A stretch of DNA of 64,000 nucleotides from contig NZ_UQGV01000003.1 in NCBI RefSeq assembly GCF_900540665.1, positions 8,467 to 72,466 on the forward strand, given 5' to 3'. Position numbers and translations under genes: made by a program. This document shows, piece after piece, positions 45,527-53,827 of the stretch. This DNA comes from an uncultured Catenibacterium sp. (GTDB lineage: Bacteria > Bacillota_I > Bacilli_A > Erysipelotrichales > Coprobacillaceae). Position 1 is the first letter of the stretch, and every line of letters starts with the position of its first letter. The notes under the pieces are model-generated. The model searched no databases. It saw only the letters and a program-made list of their open reading frames with translations, and had not been told where the DNA came from.

Positions 45527-45841
45527 CACTAATGACTGATTACTCCCACGGGCAAGCCCGTGGGGTTCTTACTGTCAAGTTTAGCTTGTAATCGTACATC
45601 ATTTTCAGACTTTGGAATACAAGTGTAAATCTATTTAAGTAAGAACTTCTATTACCAAGCAGTCCAATAACCACATCAACGGTAAATTTCTATCTTACGA
45701 TATGGAAGTATAATCAATCTCCCTAACGATTAGTTTATACTATTTTGATTCACTATTCAATACTTTGATTTTATGAATCTCAATTGTAAATTGTAAAAAT
45801 TATGTGGCTTTCATCCCATAGGTAAACCTATGCACTAATGA
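45527..45841 (-). mobile_element. Non-autonomous IS200/IS605-like element (MITE/PATE type)
   Basis: This gene-free block of about 300 bp lies between relA and the hisS promoter, with a strong hairpin near each end: CCCACGGGC-AA-GCCCGTGGG at 45545-45564 and CATAGGT-AA-ACCTATG at 45817-45832. The ends are not inverted repeats of each other, which fits IS200/IS605, where each end has its own subterminal hairpin. CACTAATGA occurs outside both hairpins (45527-45535 and 45833-45841). No transposase frame is inside. The end at 45545 resembles the right end from which TnpB-associated guide RNA is made. The exact boundaries are uncertain. Confidence 0.6.
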
Positions 45842-48051
45842 ATAACACGGCGAATTTCTGCAACACCCTGTACTTTATTCATATTATCAATTGTATTCTG
45901 TAAGATTTCTGCATTTTCCACAGATAATGTTAGACGAATATGGGCATCTAAATCCATAATATTTGCATTAATCTTAAGAATATTGACCTTTACCTGACTC
46001 AAACATGTCACAATATCACTTAATAAATTAGGACGGTCTAGTCCAACGACTTCTAGATCCACATTAAAGCGTTTCTGTTCAATATTAGGATAGTCCCAAT
46101 AAACATCGATAAGACGTCCTTTTGCGACACTCTTGACGTTTGGACAATCCGCACGATGAATCTTGATTCCCTGTCCTTTAGATACAAAACCAACAATCTT
46201 ATCACCAGGAATAGGATTACAGCATTTAGATAGCTGCATCTTTAATCCATCTACACCAGTGACTGCCACACCAATACTCTTTTCATGTTTCTTATTTAAT
46301 TCCTGAATATTGTTATTGTGACGAAGAATCTGAGACAAGTTATCAAAGAACCCTCTTTTTTGTGGAGCTACCTTATCTAAAAGTGTAGAAGCAGTCGCAT
46401 GCTTCTTACCTAATGCGAAAAGTACATCATCAAACGTATTGGCTCCAAATGATCCAAGATATGTTCTATAAGTATCTGGGCTCATATAAGTCTTCTCATC
46501 AAGCTGTCTTGCTCGGATTTCATCTCTAAGAAGTTTTCTTCCTTCTTCAATAATCTGTTTTTTATTTTCTTCTTCATGTTTTGTGATATATTGACGAATC
46601 TTATTACGAGCACCTGCTGTTCTTACAAACTTCAGCCAGCCTTCACTTGGACCAGAATTCTTGTTGGTCTTGATTTCTACAATATCACCTGTTTTTAATT
46701 TGGTATCAAAAGGAACCATAACACCATTCACAAGTGCACCTACCGCATGATGTCCTACTTCTGTATGAACACGATAAGCAAAGTCGATCGGTGTAGAGCC
46801 ATTTGGTAATTCTACAATGCGCCCTGCTGGTGTTAAAGCATAAACATTGGCTTCAAAGATGTCACGCTGTAAAGTGTTATAAAAATCTTTGGCTTCATTA
46901 TCCTTCATTTCATCACTTACAGTAATGAACTCACTCATCCACTGAAGCTTTTCTCCAATTTCCTTTTGTTCCTGTTTGGCATTATATTTCTTACCTTCTT
47001 TATAACGCCAATGAGAGGCAACCCCTCTTTCAGCAAGTTCGTCCATCTCTTCAGTACGAATCTGGATTTCAAATACATAGCCCTTTTCCCCAATAACAGA
47101 TGTATGTAATGACTGATACATATTAGGCTTAGGCATGGCAATATAATCCTTAAAACGTCCAGGAATCGCACGATACTTTTCATGCATAATACCCAATACT
47201 TCATAACATTCATTCTTAGTTTCTACAATAATACGTAAAGCATTTAAATCATAGATTTCATCAAAACGCTTATGCTTATAAACCATCTTTTTATAGATAG
47301 AATAAATATGTTTTGCACGCCCCTTAATACGATATTTGATATTTGTGCCTACAAGATTCTTTTCTACTGACTTAATCATTGCATCAACTGAATCTTTTCT
47401 TTCACTCTTCTTCTTATCAAGAAGTGCAGCAATTTCTTTATAAGCTTTTGGATCAAGATAGAATAAACATAAATCTTCTAATTCTACTCGAATATCATTA
47501 ATACCTAAACGATGCGCTATTGGTGCATAAACTTCCAGCGTTTCTCTAGAAATACGCTGCTGCTTATCCGGTCTCATGAATTCAAGTGTACGCATATTAT
47601 GAAGTCTATCGGCTAATTTGATCAAGATAACTCGAATATCCTTGGCCATCGCAATATAAATCTTACGATGATTTTCAGCATGAAAATCACTTTCTTCCAT
47701 ATAAGGCATCTTAGTGATCTTTGTAACACCTTCTACAAGAGTAGTGACTTCTTCACCAAATTTTTCAACCATTTCTTCTCGAGGTACATCACAATCTTCC
47801 ATAACATCATGAAGTAACCCAGCAGCGATAGTGATTGGTCCAGTCTGTAATGTTGCAAGAATATAAGCAACCCAGATCAAATGAATTGTATAGGGTTCAC
47901 CACTTTTTCTTTTCTGTTCCTTATGCTTCACCATGATAAAATCATAAGCCTTCTGGATCAGAGCCAAGCTTTCTTCTTTTGTGATATATGTCTTAACAAG
48001 AGCAAGGACGTCGTCGTAACTCATTGGGTCCCCTGCACCTTTATATTTCAT
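45835..48051 (-). CDS. relA: Bifunctional (p)ppGpp synthetase/hydrolase RelA/SpoT
   Basis: This 738-aa long RSH protein has an HD hydrolase domain with LLHDVMEDCD (about 84-93) and LADRLHNMRTLEF. The synthetase domain has RIKGRAKHIYSIYKKM (about 257-272) and YIAMPKPNMYQSLHTSV. TGS (about 400-460) and a C-terminal ACT domain (about 660-738) follow. It makes the stringent alarmone on stalled ribosomes and also degrades it. The start at 48051 follows GAGGGGG; Met-10 is an alternative. It ends directly at the IS605-like element without its own terminator. The order apt-relA-hisS-aspS is conserved in Bacillota. Confidence 0.96.
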   Translation of the reverse strand: MKYKGAGDPMSYDDVLALVKTYITKEESLALIQKAYDFIMVKHKEQKRKSGEPYTIHLIWVAYILATLQTGPITIAAGLLHDVMEDCDVPREEMVEKFGEEVTTLVEGVTKITKMPYMEESDFHAENHRKIYIAMAKDIRVILIKLADRLHNMRTLEFMRPDKQQRISRETLEVYAPIAHRLGINDIRVELEDLCLFYLDPKAYKEIAALLDKKKSERKDSVDAMIKSVEKNLVGTNIKYRIKGRAKHIYSIYKKMVYKHKRFDEIYDLNALRIIVETKNECYEVLGIMHEKYRAIPGRFKDYIAMPKPNMYQSLHTSVIGEKGYVFEIQIRTEEMDELAERGVASHWRYKEGKKYNAKQEQKEIGEKLQWMSEFITVSDEMKDNEAKDFYNTLQRDIFEANVYALTPAGRIVELPNGSTPIDFAYRVHTEVGHHAVGALVNGVMVPFDTKLKTGDIVEIKTNKNSGPSEGWLKFVRTAGARNKIRQYITKHEEENKKQIIEEGRKLLRDEIRARQLDEKTYMSPDTYRTYLGSFGANTFDDVLFALGKKHATASTLLDKVAPQKRGFFDNLSQILRHNNNIQELNKKHEKSIGVAVTGVDGLKMQLSKCCNPIPGDKIVGFVSKGQGIKIHRADCPNVKSVAKGRLIDVYWDYPNIEQKRFNVDLEVVGLDRPNLLSDIVTCLSQVKVNILKINANIMDLDAHIRLTLSVENAEILQNTIDNMNKVQGVAEIRRVIH

Positions 48052-48199
48052 AATAACACCCCCTCATATATTACCTCAATTATAACATAGTTCCCTACTA
48101 ACATGAAGAGACTAAGAAAGGAATAATACAAATATCACTTCACTAATTCTGATATTTCCTATTTATTTATGTTATTCAAAAATTTAAATTCATTTAAGT

Positions 48200-48224
48200 A
48201 AAAAAACTCCAGAAAAGGAGTTTT
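48200..48224 (-). terminator. Rho-independent terminator of apt
   Basis: The hairpin AAAACTCC-TTTTCT-GGAGTTTT merges into T7, just after the apt stop. Confidence 0.9.
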
Positions 48225-48227
48225 CTA

Positions 48228-48740
48228 TTAATATTTAACCTGAGAATAAATATTGTATTTACTTAATTTTTCAGTTGCTTTTAATTCTTCTAGTTCAATA
48301 ACGAATTCCATACCAACAACTTCTCCACCCATTTCTTCAATAAGTGCAGCTGCTGCTTCTACAGTTCCACCAGTAGCAAGTAAATCATCAACGATCAATA
48401 CTTTCATACCTGGCTTAATGCTGTCTTTATGCATGAAGATTTCATTTGATCCATATTCTAGATCATACTTCTTGCTCACTGTTTCTCTTGGTAATTTTCC
48501 GGGCTTTCTGATTGGTACAAAACCACATCCTAATTCTAAAGCCACTGGACATCCAAAGATGAATCCTCTTGATTCAGGTCCAACAACGATGTCAGCGCCT
48601 AAATCCTTTGCATGTGCTGCTAAATCATCAATACAAGCTTTGAATGCATCCTTGTCTTCTAATAAAGGTGTTACATCTCTAAAAATAATTCCTTCTTTTG
48701 GAAATCCTGGAATAGATGCAATATGCTGTTTAAAATCCAT
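48228..48740 (-). CDS. apt: Adenine phosphoribosyltransferase
   Basis: This 170-aa enzyme has N-terminal [20 protein letters not shown], the APRT signature, and [20 protein letters not shown] (about 113-132), the PRPP-binding motif. The length is standard. It salvages adenine to AMP. It sits between recJ and relA as in Bacillus. A TATAAT-type -10 lies upstream at 48766-48771, but no convincing -35 is seen. Confidence 0.97.
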   Translation of the reverse strand: MDFKQHIASIPGFPKEGIIFRDVTPLLEDKDAFKACIDDLAAHAKDLGADIVVGPESRGFIFGCPVALELGCGFVPIRKPGKLPRETVSKKYDLEYGSNEIFMHKDSIKPGMKVLIVDDLLATGGTVEAAAALIEEMGGEVVGMEFVIELEELKATEKLSKYNIYSQVKY

Positions 48741-48831
48741 AACGAATCCTCCTATACAGTATATTATTATATCATCACAAAATGATGAAAACTGTATAAA
48801 TTCAAAAATAAATCCTTACAGATTACATGAA

Positions 48832-50445
48832 TTATAAGATTTCTTCTACAATAAAGTTAATTGACTTATTTCCTCTAAAGACATTGATAGATAAAGTACC
48901 CACCAAAGTCATAGACTCTTTATGTACAACTTCCTCATACTTCTGTCCCTTATTAAAAGCAAGGGCAGAAACTTGTTCATCTCCTAAATGGAATTTTAAA
49001 TGTTTTCCTTCAGATAAACGGTCTACTCTACTACATGATACATCTTCCATAATAAAGAGTGGTGCTTTATTTTCTTCACCATAAGGAGCAAGTAAACTCA
49101 AAGTTTCTACATTATGCATAGTAGTATCATCAAGAGTAATAGGAATCACTGATTCACTCGCTTCAAAATGACAGCCCTGTAAGTCGTTGACAAGAGCATC
49201 ATAAACTAAGGGATAGTTTGACTTCGTGATAGTGAAACCACCTGCCATCGCGTGACCACCATATTGCACAAAGAGATTTTCATGATGCTTAAAAAAATCA
49301 TAGATATTGAAACCATCAATTCCTCTTGCACTACCCTTATATATTTCTTTTTTAGAATCATAATGCATGACAAAAGCCGGCTGTTCATATTCTCTGGCGT
49401 ACTTACCAGCTACAAGTCCTACTAATCCTTCATGCATATCTTCTGATCCATAGAATAAACAAGGTGAGGTAGTATCAGTCACTGCTTCCTTATATAAAGA
49501 AGTCGTCATAGATTGTCTCTTAGAATTCACTTTAGATGCATAATTTGATACCTTTTCTAAGTAGGAAGGATTTGTTCCTTTTAAAAAGTACTTTACTAGG
49601 CATACCGGATTTACGAGTTCAGGTAAGCGGCCAAAGGCATTAATACGAGGTGCTATTGTAAAACCAATGGTTGTCACATCATAGTCTCTGTTTCCTTTTA
49701 ACAGTTCTAATGCAGGGTATTTATATTGTTTCATGAATTGTAAGCCACGTTTTACCAGGCTTCTATTCTCATCTAATAGTGGCATCATATCAGATATAGT
49801 TGTAATAGCCGCTAAAGTAAATAAATAAGGATCATGATGTTTTAAAAGAGCTGCCGCAAGCTTATAAGCTACAAAACCACCACATATTTCTTTAAAAGGA
49901 TAACGGGGTGACATCTTCGTATGAATGATAGAATAAGCGACAGGTACTTCAGCATCAAACGCATGATGGTCAGTTATAATAACATCCATACCAAGTTCTC
50001 CTGCTTTTTCTACTGCATCAAATGCCTTGATTCCATTATCTACAGTAATAATCAAAGAATATCCCTTCTCTGCCATCTGCTCTACTCTTGTCGCATTGAG
50101 TCCATAACCATCTGTAAAACGATTTGGAATATGATAGCCTACTTCTACACCACGTTCATGAAAAGCCTGTACAAGAATAGTGGTTGCAAGAATACCATCA
50201 CAATCATAATCTCCATAAATGCAAATTTTTTCATTATTCTCTATGGCCTCTTCAATACGTTCAAGTGTTTCGTTAGATTCTTCAAACAAAGAAAAATCAT
50301 GATAAATAAGATGAGGATCCATAAAGGCTTTAAATTGTTTTTGATCTAATTTTTTACTTTCTATTACTTTAGCCATTAAAGAATTGACACCATATTTCTG
50401 CATAATTTCTTCTGTATGGCTTAATTGTATTGTTTTATATTTCAT
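48832..50445 (-). CDS. recJ: Single-stranded-DNA-specific exonuclease RecJ
   Basis: This 537-aa DHH-superfamily nuclease has ICIYGDYDCDGILATTILVQ (about 74-93), the DxD motif, LIITVDNGIKAF, and the DHH motif in VIITDHHAFDAE (about 155-166). The DHHA1 domain carries QYGGHAMAGGFTI near residue 405. It is shorter than Bacillus RecJ (786 aa), with a reduced C-terminal part. It degrades ssDNA 5'-3' in recombination and repair. It lies between comN and apt, as in Bacillus. Confidence 0.94.
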   Translation of the reverse strand: MKYKTIQLSHTEEIMQKYGVNSLMAKVIESKKLDQKQFKAFMDPHLIYHDFSLFEESNETLERIEEAIENNEKICIYGDYDCDGILATTILVQAFHERGVEVGYHIPNRFTDGYGLNATRVEQMAEKGYSLIITVDNGIKAFDAVEKAGELGMDVIITDHHAFDAEVPVAYSIIHTKMSPRYPFKEICGGFVAYKLAAALLKHHDPYLFTLAAITTISDMMPLLDENRSLVKRGLQFMKQYKYPALELLKGNRDYDVTTIGFTIAPRINAFGRLPELVNPVCLVKYFLKGTNPSYLEKVSNYASKVNSKRQSMTTSLYKEAVTDTTSPCLFYGSEDMHEGLVGLVAGKYAREYEQPAFVMHYDSKKEIYKGSARGIDGFNIYDFFKHHENLFVQYGGHAMAGGFTITKSNYPLVYDALVNDLQGCHFEASESVIPITLDDTTMHNVETLSLLAPYGEENKAPLFIMEDVSCSRVDRLSEGKHLKFHLGDEQVSALAFNKGQKYEEVVHKESMTLVGTLSINVFRGNKSINFIVEEIL

Positions 50446-50522
50446 AAATAACCTCTTTAAAAATTAACTACCTTACCATATTAATCAATATCGACATAAA
50501 AGTCAAAATAAGTGTTCTAATC

Positions 50523-50548
50523 AAAAAGTGGCTGTTAAGCCACCTTTA
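50523..50548 (-). terminator. Rho-independent terminator of comN-like gene
   Basis: The hairpin AGGTGGCTTAACAGCCACT ends in TTTTT, 14 bp after the stop codon. Confidence 0.82.
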
Positions 50549-50562
50549 TTTGAAATAATGAG

Positions 50563-50850
50563 TTATTTCATGATCAGACTTTGAAAGTCTGCTAAGTTTT
50601 TAGTTTCTGCTTCCTTAATGACTTTAGCTTGTAGATATTCAAAAATTGTTGAAAATTGCAAAGACATAATATCATCAATCATATCGCAAAAAGAAAGAGC
50701 TATTTTGTTTCTCCATGTGACATTTCTTAGATAGTCTTCAATATCTTTTGCAACAATCTTTTCTACGCCATCCTTCTGAAATTCATAGGCTTTAGAACGA
50801 AGGATAAATACAACTTCATCAGGAAGCGGCTTTGATAAATCGATTTCCAT
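50563..50850 (-). CDS. ComN-like post-transcriptional regulator
   Basis: This 95-aa all-helical protein contains LRSKAYEFQKDGVEKIVAKD (about 17-36) and DYLRNVTWRNK (about 38-48), which resemble ComN/YrzD of Bacillus, a small protein that affects comE mRNA and localises with DivIVA. Position supports this: Bacillus comN is near recJ-apt-relA-hisS-aspS, all of which follow here in order. It is flanked by its own terminator. The similarity is from memory and moderate. Confidence 0.65.
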   Translation of the reverse strand: MEIDLSKPLPDEVVFILRSKAYEFQKDGVEKIVAKDIEDYLRNVTWRNKIALSFCDMIDDIMSLQFSTIFEYLQAKVIKEAETKNLADFQSLIMK

Positions 50851-50913
50851 ATTCTTAAGCTCCCACGAGTAACCATTATATAAGAATTATAAGATAATGA
50901 AAAGACTTAATTA

Positions 50914-51729
50914 CTATTTTGTACTGACATTATGTATGAGCTGTGTCATACATAAAACAACGAGATTCACAATGACAATAGAAGCACCTGTTGGAGCAGC
51001 ATAGAGATAAGAAATAGATAAACCAATAATAAAACAAATAGAAGAAAGGATAGCCGATGAAATAACAACATGTTTGAAATCCTTGCAGAAATACATGGAT
51101 GTAAGACAAGGGAAGATTGTCAAACTTGAAATAAGTAATGCGCCCATCATACGCATACCAAGTACAATTGTCAATGAGCAAAGTATCGCAATAATGATGT
51201 TGTAGAATTCTACGTTAATACCTGTACTTTTCGCAAAGTCTTCATCAAAAGTCAAAGCAAACATCTTGTGATAAGAGAAGACATAGAGTATTAATACAAC
51301 CAAAGACAATACAATACTAATTATCATATCCTGATTATTGAGTGAGAGGATACTACCAAATAAGTAGTTATTGATATCTGTGTTGACACCACTTGTGAGT
51401 GAGATAGCCATGATTCCAATAGCCAGTGAACTAGATGATAAAACTGCAATCGCTCCATCACCATGAATATGATGATTGTTGTTGAGTTTAAGAATAGCCA
51501 CTGCTGCAATAATTGCGACTGGCACAGCTAAATAAAGTGGTGCTACGCCAAGTACTGTCGCAATCGCAAAGCTACCAAAAGAGACATGGGATAAACCGTC
51601 ACTGATCATCGCATTCTTTCTTAATACAAGATTTACGCCGAGCATCGCTGCACATAATGAAATGAGTAAACCGACAATAAATGCACGAATAATAAATGTA
51701 TAGTTGAACATATGGAGTAATGTACTCAT
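50914..51729 (-). CDS. znuB: Zinc ABC transporter permease ZnuB-like
   Basis: This 271-aa ABC-3 family membrane protein has about eight hydrophobic segments. The start FIIRAFIVGLLISLCAAMLG and GLSHVSFGSFAIATVLG (about 40-56) are family signatures, and GMRMMGALLISSLTIFPCLT (about 190-209) is the cytoplasmic coupling region. It forms the channel for Zn or Mn with ZnuC. It overlaps znuC by 1 bp, the last gene of the zur-znuACB operon. Confidence 0.92.
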   Translation of the reverse strand: MSTLLHMFNYTFIIRAFIVGLLISLCAAMLGVNLVLRKNAMISDGLSHVSFGSFAIATVLGVAPLYLAVPVAIIAAVAILKLNNNHHIHGDGAIAVLSSSSLAIGIMAISLTSGVNTDINNYLFGSILSLNNQDMIISIVLSLVVLILYVFSYHKMFALTFDEDFAKSTGINVEFYNIIIAILCSLTIVLGMRMMGALLISSLTIFPCLTSMYFCKDFKHVVISSAILSSICFIIGLSISYLYAAPTGASIVIVNLVVLCMTQLIHNVSTK

Positions 51730-52379
51730 TATTTTACTTCCTCCATTCTATAGTTATCTTTATCTAGATGAAGAATTTTGTTGCCAATGACTTCATGTGA
51801 GGCTAAGTCATGAGTAATCATAATAATAGTAAGACCTTTTTGATGAAGTTCTTTTAAGACAGCATAGAATTCTTCTTTAGAATCATAGTCTAAATTATTA
51901 GAAGGTTCATCAAGAACAAGACATTCTCTTGTAGCGCAGAGGGCTCTTGCGAGTAAGACCTTCTGTCTTTGTCCTCCTGATAATTCTCCAAAAGAACTGT
52001 TTTTTAAATTCTCTATATGTAGTGTCTTTAGACACTCTACTGCAAGTTTCTTCTCTTTATTATTAAAGAATGGTCGATAACCTACTCTATTTAATGCACC
52101 GGATAATACTATTTCATATACAGAGGCAGGAAAATGGCGATCTACCTTAGTTTCCTGAGGCATATAACCTATTTCTCTTTCATTCATATAATAAGTGATT
52201 TCTCCTGCCATAGGTTTGATAAGGCCAAGCAGCCCCTTAATAAGGGTGCTTTTACCTGCACCATTTTGTCCTAACACTGTAATAAAATCACCTTGTTGTA
52301 TATCAAAAGATAAATCATTGATTACTTCTTGATTGTCATAACCTAGATGTAAATGATCTACTTTTATAAGTGTCTTCAT
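51729..52379 (-). CDS. znuC: Zinc ABC transporter ATPase ZnuC-like
   Basis: This 216-aa ABC ATPase has Walker A LGQNGAGKSTLIKGLLG (about 36-52), signature LSGGQRQKVLLARAL (about 130-144), Walker B CLVLDEPSNNLD (about 150-161) and the switch His in MITHD. It powers ZnuB and overlaps znuA by 4 bp and znuB by 1 bp. Metal specificity comes from the operon context rather than from this sequence. Confidence 0.93.
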   Translation of the reverse strand: MKTLIKVDHLHLGYDNQEVINDLSFDIQQGDFITVLGQNGAGKSTLIKGLLGLIKPMAGEITYYMNEREIGYMPQETKVDRHFPASVYEIVLSGALNRVGYRPFFNNKEKKLAVECLKTLHIENLKNSSFGELSGGQRQKVLLARALCATRECLVLDEPSNNLDYDSKEEFYAVLKELHQKGLTIIMITHDLASHEVIGNKILHLDKDNYRMEEVK

Positions 52380-53308
52380 TGAAGTGCCTCCTTTACTGCC
52401 TTTACGTTTTTACGCATGATTGAAACATATGTTTCACCATTATTAAAATCTTCAGCACTCACATTGTGCATGCTTTGAATAGTGAGTACTTTTGTGCCTG
52501 TTTCTTCAGAAATCGTACGTGCTATCTGTCCATTGGATAATTCGATTTTAAATATAACAGGATTGTGATCCCTCTTGACCTTATCAATGAGGTATGAAAT
52601 TGTTGATGCACTTGGCTCGGTCTGTTCAGAACATCCAGGGAATGCAGCACTATATGTAAGACCATATTCTTTTGCAAAATAAAGCAAAGGAAAACGATCT
52701 CCTACAACTATATCTTTTCTTTTCGCGTTATTAACTACTTGTTTAAACGAATAATCAACAGATGCAATCTGTTCAATATAGTTTTCAGTATTCTTATTAA
52801 ACTTTGATGCATGATTTTGATCCAAGGCACACATTCTTTTGTTTAAGCCTTCGACAATCACCATTGCATTTTTAGGACTTGTCCAGACATGTTCATCATA
52901 TTCTTCATGCTCTTCATGTTCCTCGTGTTTTTCTTCCTGCATGCCTTCAACATGTTCTTCAAGCTGAAGATTTGAAACAAGGTCAAGCATCTTTACAATT
53001 CTATTAGGATTCATATCTGCAAGCAGACTATCTACCCACTCATCTGATTCTCCTCCTACATAGAAGAATAGATCACTCTCTTTAATAGCAACCATATCCT
53101 GAGGTGTTGGTTCATAGGAATGAGAGTCCATTCCTGGTTTAATAAGCATCTTTATAGAGACATCTGGATCATTTTTAGTAATTGCACGAACAAAATCATA
53201 ACAAGGAAAATTAGTGACAACGATATTAAAGGATTTCTTTTTAGTCGACGTTGCACAGCCTGTCATCAATAATAAAGAGAGAATCAATAAACTAATCTTT
53301 TTAAACAC
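52376..53308 (-). CDS. znuA: Zinc-binding lipoprotein ZnuA-like
   Basis: This 310-aa A-1 (TroA-type) solute-binding protein has a lipoprotein signal LLILSLLLMTGCATS (lipobox Cys about 18). A His/Glu-rich loop at about 115-140 (HEEHEEHEEYDEHVWTSP) is typical of zinc rather than manganese binders. The conserved DEHVWTSPKNA and VVGDRFPLLYFAKEYGL follow. It captures metal at the outer face of the membrane and delivers it to ZnuB. It overlaps zur by 8 bp. Confidence 0.93.
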   Translation of the reverse strand: MFKKISLLILSLLLMTGCATSTKKKSFNIVVTNFPCYDFVRAITKNDPDVSIKMLIKPGMDSHSYEPTPQDMVAIKESDLFFYVGGESDEWVDSLLADMNPNRIVKMLDLVSNLQLEEHVEGMQEEKHEEHEEHEEYDEHVWTSPKNAMVIVEGLNKRMCALDQNHASKFNKNTENYIEQIASVDYSFKQVVNNAKRKDIVVGDRFPLLYFAKEYGLTYSAAFPGCSEQTEPSASTISYLIDKVKRDHNPVIFKIELSNGQIARTISEETGTKVLTIQSMHNVSAEDFNNGETYVSIMRKNVKAVKEALQ

Positions 53309-53711
53309 GAGTAGTCTCCCTGCAATTTTTACATAATCCTACAATTGTAGAATCCTTACAATCAATCTCAAAGCCATGATCTTCTAGTAAATGAGTACGA
53401 ATGATATCCATCAAATCACAGTCTAGATGAGCAATTTTCCCACATCTCTTGCATAATAAATGAAGATGATGATTGCACTTTTCTTCTCTGGCATATTGAT
53501 AATAAACACAGTCTTCATCTGAAAGTGTATGCTTCTGTAATAATCCCTGCTGTGATAATTTATCTAAATTACGATAAACTGTCACTAGATTCACATTTAA
53601 TCCTTTATCAACTAATGCTTGATAGATATCCTTAGCACATAAACGATGATCTTCATTCTTTTTCATATAGTCAATAATAACATCTTTATATTTAGTACGA
53701 TATTGTTTCAT
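53301..53711 (-). CDS. zur: Fur-family repressor, probable Zur
   Basis: This 136-aa protein starts at 53711 (GGAGG, 6 bp); the upstream frame extension contains the promoter and operators and is rejected. The winged helix is VNLVTVYRNLDKLSQQGLL (about 37-55). HHLHLLCKRCGKIAHLDC (about 79-96) and CKNC near the C-terminus form the two CxxC structural zinc site and the metal-sensing His set. First gene of the znuACB operon, with two 17-bp inverted-repeat operators around its promoter, it most likely autoregulates zinc uptake. PerR or Fur is less likely by context. Confidence 0.9.
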   Translation of the reverse strand: MKQYRTKYKDVIIDYMKKNEDHRLCAKDIYQALVDKGLNVNLVTVYRNLDKLSQQGLLQKHTLSDEDCVYYQYAREEKCNHHLHLLCKRCGKIAHLDCDLMDIIRTHLLEDHGFEIDCKDSTIVGLCKNCRETTRV

Positions 53712-53723
53712 AGAATGCCTCCG

Positions 53724-53740
53724 ATGCAAATGATTTGCAT
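53724..53740 (-). promoter_or_regulatory. Zur/Fur-family operator 1
   Basis: ATGCAAATCATTTGCAT is a perfect 8-1-8 palindrome lying between the -10 and the zur start, over the likely transcription start region. Confidence 0.82.
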
Positions 53741-53748
53741 ATTGTATT

Positions 53749-53776
53749 ATAATGATTCTCGTTTCTAAGTCAATGA
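53749..53776 (-). promoter_or_regulatory. Promoter of zur-znuACB
   Basis: The -35 TTGACT and perfect -10 TATAAT have a 16-bp spacer and lie between the two operators. Confidence 0.82.
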
Positions 53777-53778
53777 AT

Positions 53779-53795
53779 ATGCAAATGATTTGCAC
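53779..53795 (-). promoter_or_regulatory. Zur/Fur-family operator 2
   Basis: GTGCAAATCATTTGCAT has one mismatch to the palindrome of operator 1 and lies just upstream of the -35. Confidence 0.78.
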
Positions 53796-53800
53796 ATAAT

Positions 53801-53827
53801 AAAAAAGAAGCACTTAATATGCTTCTT
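53801..53827 (-). terminator. Rho-independent terminator of Arg T-box operon
   Basis: The hairpin AAAGAAGCATATTAAGTGCTTCTTT runs into T6; the aminotransferase stop codon is inside the stem-loop. Confidence 0.85.

Noticed and set aside
46935..47213. 92-aa minus-strand frame inside relA
   Set aside because: It is an alternative frame of a well-conserved relA segment, with no independent support.
48760..48800. CATCA-TTTTG-TGATG inverted repeat upstream of apt as a PurR-type operator
   Set aside because: It is short, AT-rich and does not match a known purine operator; the adjacent TATAAT has no convincing -35, so no claim is made.
52880..52935. Short repeated HEEHEE segment as a tandem DNA repeat
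   Set aside because: It is the His/Glu-rich metal loop expected in ZnuA proteins; the repeat is at protein level and is of normal length.
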